Shown one piece after another: positions 13,226 to 22,489 of a stretch of 64,000 nucleotides of DNA; within the stretch, counting starts at the first letter, position 1, and every line of letters starts with the position of its first letter. Source of the DNA: Cinclus cinclus (lineage: Eukaryota; Chordata; Aves; Passeriformes; Cinclidae); the NCBI RefSeq assembly GCF_963662255.1, contig NC_085050.1, positions 17,421,662 to 17,485,661 on the forward strand, written 5' to 3'. The notes beneath the pieces were generated by a model. The model was not told where the DNA came from and searched no databases. It saw only the letters and a program-made list of their open reading frames with translations. A program made the translations under genes and the position numbers.

Positions 13226-16200
13226 TGATTAGCCAAAATTACAATGAGGACAAAGGGAAGAAAGTAGCTTAGAAACCTCAAAATTTTCCTACAAGCTTGG
13301 TGAGAGCAGCAGTGAAGAATGTTACACTAAAACCAAGGACATTGTTTGGATCCATTTAGTGGAGGAAAGACAGCAGAATGCTGAGATATGTGAACTAGCA
13401 GGTACAGGACAAGGACACTTCTTTTGATACTATGGGAAGATAAGATGGAGAACAGACTGAAAATAAGATTTTAGGAGAATTTAGTGGGACAGGTGAGTAC
13501 AGGTGAGAACACCTGGAAGTGGTAGAGGTTTAAGGGCGATTAGAAGGATTTTGGAAATTGAACAAGACTGATGCTTAGGCTGGGCAGGAGGACTGTAAAT
13601 ATAGATAAAATTATTATTCAGTGTTTAGCACAGCTGGGCCCAAATTTTTAGGTGCTACCCTAATGCAAACAATACATAGTAGTAATAGCTTGCCATAGAA
13701 CTCATCATAAAATGTTAGTTTTAAGCACGTGATGCCATTATGACTGGGGTTTCTTCTAAAACATAGTTATTTCAGAAAAGGATAGTTTAATTTCTTCATT
13801 TTATGACATTTTAACTTGTTAATTTAGTAGTCAGCATACTATGAAGTGTCCTCCTATTTAATATTTATTACTGAAAGCTAACCTAAGGTGTCACAAGTTG
13901 TAATTTTGTGGTGGACCTGGTGAAAAGTAGATTCTATTTCCAATGGCAGTACCATAGTAAAATAATTAGAATGTATACACGAAAGCTGAAATAAAATAAT
14001 ACCCAGTGGGCCAGTGCCAATGCATATGCTACTATAGTAGAAATACATAAAGAAAGATTATACATTAGGTAGTCCAGAGAGTCTAGTCAATCTACCATGA
14101 ACAAGAATCATAATTGCCATAAACCACAGTAAAAAGTGCACCTAGTCAGAGGTCACTTTCTACCATTAGGAGGACAAAGATAATGAAGTATGGTCAAATT
14201 GTAGAACCCATCCTGCAGGCCTTCGATTAGGGCACTTGCTAATTCTTTAATCTTTAATCTTTAATTGTGCATGAGTAAGGTGTATGCCCTGCCAAGACAA
14301 TTCAAAGTTGCATTTTCTTCTGTGTGAATGTGTGAATCAATATTAGTGATTGAGTAAGACAAGCTCATCTGTTCACTCTATCTTGAAACATGACTTATGT
14401 GGTGAAACTACTTCTAGTGGGAGGGCAACTGAAATGTGTATAGCCAAATGAGTGAGAGCTTGCCAAACAGGTTTTCTGATCTGTAACAGAAGCATCTGGA
14501 CAAGTGCTAGTGCTAAAATTGTTTAGTTTAGGATCAAAGGGGTCTGCATTTACCATAGCTTCCGCTATTTTGTTTCCTTCAACTGAGTTGTTAAGTGAAA
14601 ATCAGCTGTGTCCATATGTCTTCTTGTTCGTGGAGCCATGGAAGCAACAGTTTAATGCTTTGAAAGAAATGTTTCTAGACACCTGTGAGATGTTGCTTAC
14701 ACATTTCAAAGAGAAAAGAGGGTATAATACAGGACTTAAAGAGAGTAGCTTTGTGCACAAAGTTTATGAAGTTGGTATTTTCTGTTCTTACTCAAACTGA
14801 TTTCCAGCACTTCATATTCCACAGACAAACATGCAACTGTGCGGAGCAAAAGCTTATCCAGCCTCTGGACTGATCTTGTAACTCTTTGAGGTTCTCAGAT
14901 TTTGAAGAGCAGCACCTATTTTCTGTTAGCTAATGGATGCTGCTTTGCTAAATCATGCCCTGATTTACAGACGCAATCCCCCAAAACTAAAATAAAGTCA
15001 AACTCAGAGAATGTGTGGGTAAGAGGACAACTACAAAGAAAGTCATTAAGTATGGTAGATTAAATGTTAACATAGCATATGAAAATCTCAGTCACTTTAT
15101 ATTCATTGAGTCTTATTTGTCCATTTTATTTACTCCTGTAAGGCCATCCTCTTGAATCATGGCACATGGAAAATCTGTTCTCTGAAGGCATGCTTTCTAC
15201 TACTGATGCTGGTGTGGTTTCTTTTTTTGCTTAGAAGAGAATACATGACTGATGATTGTGAATTAAATGTAACCCAGTGAGTTGTCAGTGACAGATATGC
15301 ATTACGTGCACTAGTACTAGTCCAGATGTCACTGCTACACTCTACTATTTTTCCTTTAGCAGCTTTCAGCCCCTAATTAAGGTTTAACTTTCTTTTTAAC
15401 ACTTTCAGATCCCAAGGCACCATATGATTTAATTATTTTTATATTAAAGCTAGTTATTTGAGAAGAAAGAGGGTGCAGAGACACATGTTTATAAGTATGC
15501 AATAATTTTGAAAAAAATACTATTTCTTAATAAAAGGAAACAGTAATTTTGAAGAGTATAACAAAAAAGGAAAGGAATGCCACCTTCTAAGACATGACAG
15601 ATTGTCATTTGTTTTCTTTCCAAAATCCAAATGGGCTGAAAATCTAAGAGTAATCTATAGCCACAAGCACTAATCTGTGGTTGCATCCACTCCAGCAGCT
15701 TTTTTCCACTTTTTTTTTAAACCTAGCTTCTTGAATCTATAGTATTAACCCCTATGTTTCCTAAATTGCACACAGCATTCTAACAACATGACTCCCACTG
15801 ACTTTAATGAATCTTGATGCTGAGGATTATGCAGCTGACTGATGGCTGTAGTCGACATGTACGGTGTGCAGTCACAGATCATTACACTGCCTTGTCTCTC
15901 TTGCGAGCTATAAGCAGTAGCTATAGTCTCTAGGCAATCAGCTTAACTTTCAACGGGTTTAATACAAAACATCATGAAACTGGAAGGAAACATTATGCTG
16001 CCCCACTCCATGCTGAAAAGAGAAGACCTGATTTCTTATTATCTACCAGAGCAAAGCTACCTTCCCTCAAGAAAAATAACGCTTCTTGTATGCTTTTAAT
16101 TGAGAAAAAGCGGAAATTTTAGCCAGCCCAACTCCCTAGGTCCCAGCAAATTCCTCTTTGTGTGATTGTGTGTTTACATTTTTCAAGTTAAATTTTTCAA

Positions 16201-16739
16201 TTCCAATCTAATCTAATCAGCTATCAAAGGGTAATGTATTAAGAGAAAATGTCGTATGGGTCCTGAGATTTTCCTTTTAAAAAAGTAGGAAAGTGGTGCT
16301 TTGTCTGCCTGCTTCCACTGTCACCTTGGAGGAGAATGGGGAAGCAGTGAATACATCTGGAAAACAACCCCATGTTCTCAGACAGAAAGCCTGACACGTG
16401 GCTCTCCTGGGACTCTGTGAGAGCACCAAACTAAAACAATGGTCCTTCTCTTTCTCTTTTCGTCCTAGTTTTTTTTTCTTTTTTCCTTTTTATGCCATGT
16501 CTTGAAAACAAAATCTGTCTGGCAGCAATACTCTTCTCTTGTCTTCTTTGTTCTCAGTGACAGGAGAGGCAAAGAGGCAAGTAGTGAATGAGGTCTGCAG
16601 TCATTTGGAGTTGTTGCATTAAATGCATAAAATGTATCCAGAACAAGTATCCTGCTTGATCCTGATACTTTATTTTCCCTTGACATGACTTAGTTGCTTC
16701 AGTAAAAGCACCTGAAGATTTGTATCTTCAGTGCTAGCC
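13226..16739. other. Unique A+T-rich non-coding stretch
   Basis: No gene or clear repeat was recognised. Minor features are a 7-mer tandem (TCTTTAA-type, three copies) near 14.25 kb and a pyrimidine-rich run near 16.44-16.50 kb. Open frames are under 100 codons and unconvincing. Confidence 0.55.
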
Positions 16740-17136
16740 CTTGTTCTCATGGAGGTCTTTGCCATACCGAATGTGTCCTGGAAATACAACATAGCAGAGG
16801 AGACAGTCTAGGACCTCCTAGACTTGTGGACTTCCTCTTGTGTGGAAGAGAACTTTCTGACAGAGCTGGTGAGAGACCCAGTAAGGGGAGATGTTCCCAC
16901 TGGAACTGCTGTTTGTGAAAAAAGAAGTGGGTAATGTGATGGTTGGAAACCACCTGCGGTCCAGCAGTCATGAAACGATGCAAGTTTTTGATTCTCTGAG
17001 AAGGGAGGAGTTCAGCAGAATACTTTGGCCTGTTTAGGATGCTGGTTGAGACAGTCCCTTCAGGAGGCAAACCTGAGGGACAAAGGAGTCCAGGAAGGCT
17101 GGGCATTCCTCAAGGAGGAAATCCTGAAGACACAGG

Positions 17137-17141
17137 AGAGG
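17137..17141. repeat. Target-site duplication, left copy
   Basis: AGAGG directly precedes the TG of the solo LTR and is repeated directly after its CA. Five bases is the duplication length expected for ERVL-type integration. Confidence 0.88.
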
Positions 17142-17598
17142 TGTCCTGGTTTACAATACAAGATACATATTCTATTAGCATCTGAGAAGGGTGATCATCC
17201 TTACCTCTGTGGAAAATGTCTTCTGTTAATGGGCCATTGAGTCCTGCTGTATAACTGATAAGATTACATCATCACACTGGGAGATGCTCCAGCCAGGAGG
17301 ATGACTCAAGCCTTTCCTACCTAGATAAAAACTGAGGTTTAGAACACCAAAGGCAGCCTTTTTCCACTGGATTCCAGAGGAAGAACCAGGCTTTTTTTCC
17401 ACATCATTGCTGGACCCTTTGGAGGAAAACTGCACCAGCACCCTGACTGACAGGGTATCAGGTTGTATTCTGACTCTGACAGTGGTTTTATTTTTTTTTT
17501 TATTATTGCATGTATTTTCTTTTTCCTTTTTCTCTTCCCTATTAAAAATTGTATTACTGACTTGAAGTCTCACTGGTTTTACTTTTCAAACCAGTACA
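17142..17598 (+). mobile_element. Solo LTR of an avian ERVL-type endogenous retrovirus
   Basis: A 457-bp long terminal repeat is left by a retrovirus-like element whose internal genes are gone, usually by recombination between its two LTRs. It begins TGTCCTGGTTT and ends AAACCAGTACA, near-perfect terminal inverted repeats of the avian ERVL type, and is flanked by a perfect 5-bp target duplication AGAGG (17137-17141 and 17599-17603). Inside are a TATA-like AGATAAAAAC (17323-17332) and an ATTAAA poly(A) hexamer (17541-17546), placed as expected for U3 and R. The 3' end carries the family-typical GTCTCACTGGTTTTA stretch. It sits inside the CR1 fragment, in the same orientation, so it is younger than that CR1. 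No viral coding sequence is present. Confidence 0.9.
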
Positions 17599-17603
17599 AG
17601 AGG
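17599..17603. repeat. Target-site duplication, right copy
   Basis: AGAGG directly follows the terminal CA of the solo LTR. After removing the LTR and one copy, CR1 sequence reads through in the expected order. Confidence 0.88.
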
Positions 17604-19140
17604 CTATCCCAATCTGCTCTAAGGTGAGCCAAATGGGAATATTTGTCTGGCTGAACAGAGAGATTTGACTGGAACCTGGGATAAAAAGTAGAGCTTATGA
17701 CTTTTAGAAGAAGGACAGGTAACTCAGGAGGATGAAAAGTATGTCATGAGGTTGTGCAGAGAAAAACAGAAGGACCAGAGTCCAGCTAGAACTTAATCTA
17801 GCTACTCACATTAAAGAAAATACTAATTCCTTCCATAAATACATACAAAAGGAGCATTAAGGAGACTCTCCAGCCTTTAATGGAGGTGGGGGGAAATGTG
17901 GTGATAAAGGATGAGGAAAAGACTGAGGTACTTAATGCCTTGTTTGCCTCTAATAGAAAGACCAGTTGTTCTCCAGGTTCCCAGTGTCCTGACCTAGAAG
18001 ACAGGGATGGGGAGAACAAAACCTCCATATTCCACACACAAGTGGATTAGACACACACAAGTCATGGAGATGTGTGGGAACCACACAATGGTACTGAAGG
18101 AGCTTGCAGAAGTGCCCACTGAGAGAGTTTCCATAATTTACCAGCAGTCCTGGTTAACTGGGGAGGTCCCAGTTGACTGGAAGTTAGCAAATCTAGCCCG
18201 TCTGCAAGAAGGGCTGGAAGGACAATCCATGGAACTACAGGCCTGTCAGCCTGATGTCAGTGCAGGGAAGGCTGGATTCCATGATCTCAAAGGACAGCCT
18301 AATGGTTAGATGATTTTATGTTTCTACGGCGCTGTTAGATTTGACAAGAGTATCAGAGGGTTTTATTTCCCTTCTTTTTGTCCAACTCTTCTCAAATAAT
18401 TAAACAACTTTCTTCAGATTGTTGCTTAAATCTCTTGCATTCTGTTCTCATACATAAGTAAGTTCACCAGCAGGAAAGATACAAGTTTAATAGAAAGCAG
18501 CAACATCCTTATGCAGCAATATCAACAATTTGTTTAATTTTAAAATCAAAGTTATAAAGAAATCAACGTTAAATCAATCAATGTTAAATCAATGTTATTA
18601 TTGCTTCTAATGAATGATATTTGAGAAGTGTATGTGTCTGTTGTAAAAAAACAGAATGATCATTAATTGGGACATCTTATGAAACCCTTGCAAGAAGAAT
18701 GCAACTGTGGTTTCTGCCAATTAAATAGTACCAAACTGATCCAAAATATATTTAACATGAGTCTATGACTTATTATTGGACATTATACAAAAATTTCCAG
18801 AAAAAGATTCATAAATTAATACAATTCTAAGCAGTTTGTAATTTAAAAGGACAGGTAGGTAGTACATACATGCATTCATATATGGCCATATTCCTAATGC
18901 ACATACAATGCTAATTCATGTGGTTTGTATGTAAATAATAAGCAATTATTATAATAAGCTGCTTATGAGAATATGATTAAACTTTTTTCCTGTAAATAAT
19001 AATATGGAATTAATTTGATGTTATTTAAGCATAAATGTCTAAACATATACACACAAAAAAGTAATTATCTGCAGGCATGTGTAGGCTTGATGTACATATG
19101 TCCAACCTTATCTCATTTCAAAGCACTTTTATTAGTTATT

Positions 19141-19212
19141 GCTTTAATTTTATTTATTTATGTATTTATTATTTTTATTTATTTTCATTAGTTATTTTTT
19201 ATTTTTATTAAA
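19141..19212. repeat. (TTTAT)n-like A/T-rich low-complexity tract
   Basis: Degenerate TTTAT/TATTTT units run without any G/C-rich interruption. It is simple-sequence DNA. Confidence 0.75.
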
Positions 19213-19677
19213 TTAGTGTGCATCAGACACCACTGGGATAGGTAACTCCAATTACACACCCACGCAGACATGCTTCAAGAATTGGATATGACATACAGTG
19301 TAAGGAACTGGAATTCACACAGAAAGTCTGTGGTGTAACAGTGAATTAAAAGCAGCTCTTCTGGTTCTCTGGCTGGAACTCTAGTCTTTTTAAGTTCCTT
19401 TCAGACCAGGAAATACATATAAATATATTTAAAATTATAGTAGTTATAAATCAATAAATTGATTTTAGAATTTGTACAGTATAATTTTTTCCTGCTGTTA
19501 TAAATATTGTCTTGTTTATAATGAGTGAGGAAAATAAGATGAAAATTCTTACCAAGACAGTAAGTAGCTGTTAAGATTGTTCATGGGATTATAAGAAATG
19601 GATTAGAAAATGAGCAAGACTGCTTTATGCAATACTCTGTACAACACAGAGCTTCCCAGGATTGCATTTGGGAAAAT

Positions 19678-19719
19678 GATGATAATTAGGAAGATGATGA
19701 TGATAATTAGGAAGATGAA
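19678..19719. repeat. 21-bp tandem duplication, two copies
   Basis: The unit begins GATGATAATTAGGAAGAT and occurs at 19678-19698 and 19699-19719, identical except for the last base. The near-identity suggests a recent local slippage event. Confidence 0.85.
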
Positions 19720-19849
19720 AACCTTGGCAGTAGATTGTCTGGAAAATCATTCTGTTAAGTTGGTTTAAATGTGTACTTGGGTCAACTTCCCTGCCTCCTG
19801 GAGTCACTTTTCTGGACATCACTTCTTCACTCTTTGCCTTTGGAGTCTT

Positions 19850-20644
19850 AGGGGTGTGTTCCTGTCATTTGGCTGCTTTCAGCATTGCCTTCCTATGGTG
19901 TTCTGTTGAATTTAGGCAGAAGTCTCCCTTGTGCTCAAAAAAACTGTTTCAGTGCAGGAAGCAAGGCCAGCATTTCCTTTTGAATCTGCTGTATCACTTG
20001 TCTGTGTCTGTCAGGGCTCTGTTACAGTGGGCTTTGCAAAAGGCCCCTTTGGCTTCTCCTGAGGTATCATGTGCCTCCAGCTGTTGTATAAATCCCTTAG
20101 CACCTTAAATCCAGTGCTTGCTTATATTTATTCTTTCATCTCACTTCAGATTCTCCTGCAAGTCCCATGCCGCATCACTGAGGTCTGTCTTAAGGTTTCA
20201 GAAGTATATCAAGGGCATGTGCAGAATGCAAAAAATTGCTGAAAGTTTTGCAATTTTCCCTTCATGTCTGCCAGCCTGTGCAGTAAGTGGCAATATATAC
20301 TGACTTCTTTCAAGTGCTCTGCTCAATGACTTTGGCTCAGAGCAATCCTAGGTTTACCTGAAGACTCTCTGACTACTTTTTGGGTGCTGATTTACTCTGT
20401 CTTAGTTTCAGTGAGCATAACACCTCTTGTTTGCAGCCTTGTCAGCTTTTTCTTTACCAGCCTCATCACAGCTAATCATGCTTTTCAATTCAGTAGCTCT
20501 ATCTTGACTTTGCCCTCAGAGTGTCCTGAAATATGTCTTTAAGTTTCAATTCTTCACAGACCCTGAGATGAATGCTCTGTTTTTCTCTATGTGTTGCAAG
20601 TATAAGTTTGTCCTGTTGTGAGGCTACTATATATTGTCCAGAGT
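19850..20644. other. Unidentified T-rich stretch
   Basis: The + strand is richer in T than in A through this segment. On the - strand some frames give lysine- and glutamine-rich, coiled-coil-like phrases, but stops are almost as frequent as expected by chance. I do not recognise a gene or repeat and cannot exclude a heavily decayed pseudogene or mobile element. Confidence 0.35.
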
Positions 20645-20819
20645 AGTGATAGATGTGCCACCCCTAGAAACATTCCAGATCAGGTTGGATGAGGTTCTGA
20701 GAAACCTGATATAGTTGAGGATGTCTCTGCTCATTGCAGTGGGGTTGAACTAGATGATCTTTGAAGGTCCCTTCCTATCCAAATTATTCTGTGATTCTAT
20801 GATATTATGACTCTATGAG
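20645..20819 (+). mobile_element. CR1 LINE 3' end (5'-truncated copy)
   Basis: This is the C-terminal coding and 3' UTR end of a CR1 element, in the usual 5'-truncated form. It runs through the family words CAGGTTGGATGAGG, GGGGTTGAACTAGATGATCT and GAAGGTCCCTTCC. It ends in four consecutive 8-bp units of the ATTCTRTG type (20786-20793, 20794-20801, 20802-20809, 20810-20817); this octamer tail is the signature of avian CR1. No target duplication is expected for CR1 and none is obvious. Confidence 0.93.
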
Positions 20820-22450
20820 TTGCTCTGCCTTGTTGCTCAAGCAGCCACTGATATCCTTTTGTGTCAACAGCTGTATGCTCCAAGTAAGAGCACAGCCCAT
20901 GTCTGGATTTTTCTTGTTGACAGCCTGCATGCATCTAGTGCCTTAGGAAGATTTTACTAAATATAATCAGTCCTTTGTCACATTTCTAAAATCTGATATT
21001 AGCACTCTGATGTGACTCTGGAGCTGTGCTGCAGTTGGGTCCACAATTCAGCTGGATTACTGAACAGCAAAAGGCTGCTCATTATTTAGCAACCCAACCA
21101 ATGTGGCAACTTTCAGCTGGCAGCCTTCTTCTGCCGTGTATTTATATATTTGAATCAATACATAACTTTGAATTTGCCAAAATCACTTTGCAGATGATCT
21201 TCTCTGTAGTGGAAATCACTGTTCTTGGTCACTGCATGTACTGCCATTTTTATTTTCTCTGGTAAAAGTGAGATTATTAACAGTGCTGCTTTTTTCTCCC
21301 CCACGTATTTTGAGCGACTTCTTATAAGGCTGAGCATTTTATTAATGTATTTCTGTCTGCTTTACAGAAAATTTATGTTGCTTCTAGACCATGTCACTAA
21401 AAATCCTTTCTCTTTTAAGGTTATTTGAGCCTACATGTTTGCTCTGTGCAACCAGCAGTCACTGTTTAGATATTGGGCATTTCATCAGTCCATGATTTTG
21501 CAGAAAGTCCTCTGAGATTCTGAACTTGCTCCACCACTGTATCCCAAGGTCTCAGCCTGCTGCAGGAGAAAGTGTTTTTCTTCCAGAGACAAGAGTAACT
21601 CAGCCACAGAATGAGAGTTCCCAGCTCTGCTATTTAAATATTTGTCTGCCTTGGGATTTCTCAGATTTGACCTAATCTGTCACTCCATACAGGAAACATA
21701 TTACCAGCCAAAACTTGCCACTGATTAATGTTTAATGTATTTTTCCATTGTGACAGTGTTATTCCAATATGCTGACATCTGAGTAGAGACTCAGTTCGCA
21801 TTTCCAGTATTTTCACACTTGAGTAAGGATATTGTAGAAAACAGCAATTCTGTGGGAGGAGGTTTCTGGTGCTACGGTCAGGCTGCCTCTTTGGTTTTGT
21901 TTTTATCCCATGTTGGCCTGCACACCAGACAGTTTGTTGCTGTGAGACTCTGTGGCCTGGCTGTTGCCAGCATGTCTCATACACTGCCTGCTGAGTCAAA
22001 TCATGGAGGCTTCCAAGTTTCCTACCTCATCATGACAAGTCATATCCACAGAGATGCTACAAACACAACCAGAACTTCAGGCTGGCCTTCTCTGAGACAA
22101 TCCTAAAATTACTCACACCAGCTGCTTGAAGTATTTCCTCCCAGGACTGTGACATTTACCACAGGCAGATGCTGACAAGTAGATTTTTCTGTAATGCTAC
22201 TCCAAATATAATTATCTTACTTGAGAGATGAGTAATACAGAGTTATTTGGTCAAAAAGATCTAGCAGCTCAAAGCACAAGTACTGGAGTGGAGAGAGTAG
22301 AAATCTCTTTTACAACTTGAGTGTCTATAAAATGAGATTTAAAGATTCTGAGATTCTTTTACTGAGACTCCCAAAGAGGTCAGAGAATGTGGCTATTTGT
22401 GTCTACCAGTTTGTGCCTCTCTGCTAATAACTTGTGACCTCATTAGTTAA
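20820..22450. other. Unidentified non-coding stretch
   Basis: Nothing recognised. The T-rich texture seen before the CR1 copy continues to about 21.45 kb, which fits the CR1 having inserted into one pre-existing block. Open frames on either strand do not exceed 112 codons and overlap each other. Confidence 0.45.
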
Positions 22451-22451
22451 T

Positions 22452-22489
22452 TTCAGTCAAATTTGACTGAAGGGTAACTTTACCCTTCA
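22452..22489. repeat. Two overlapping perfect palindromes
   Basis: Positions 22452-22471 form a gapless 20-bp palindrome (TTCAGTCAAA followed by its reverse complement). Positions 22468-22489 form a second inverted repeat with 10-bp arms (TGAAGGGTAA / TTACCCTTCA) around a 2-base centre. The two share TGAA at 22468-22471. The function is unknown. Confidence 0.9.

Larger units (their letters stand above)
16740..18305 (+). mobile_element. CR1 LINE fragment (end of endonuclease to start of reverse transcriptase), interrupted by an LTR
   Basis: This is a dead copy of the avian non-LTR retrotransposon CR1, which encodes an endonuclease/reverse transcriptase that copies its RNA into new sites. Reading + strand, it follows the family from the C-terminal endonuclease region (words such as GAGAACTTTCTGACAGAGCTGG) through the linker (CAAAGGAGTCCAGGAAGGCTGG) to the first reverse-transcriptase blocks (TACCAGCAGTCCTGGTTAAC, then GAACTACAGGCCTGTCAGCC). 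Frameshifts and stops are present. At the endonuclease Ser-Asp-His triad position, around 16.96-16.98 kb, the frame reads Ser-Ser-His. The body is split by the solo LTR at 17142-17598; joining the flanks across one 5-bp repeat restores the expected CR1 order. The element stops at about 18.3 kb inside the reverse transcriptase, with no 3' UTR or octamer tail, so its 3' half has been lost. Confidence 0.88.
18306..19849. other. Very A+T-rich unique stretch
   Basis: No gene was recognised. It contains A/T-rich low-complexity DNA (notably 19.14-19.21 kb) and a 21-bp tandem pair at 19.68-19.72 kb, both listed separately. Confidence 0.55.

Noticed and set aside
19640..20600. Minus-strand coiled-coil-like reading, possibly a processed pseudogene
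   Set aside because: All three minus-strand phases look superficially protein-like and stops occur about as often as chance predicts, so I could not tell a decayed gene from skewed DNA. Kept only as a low-interest finding.
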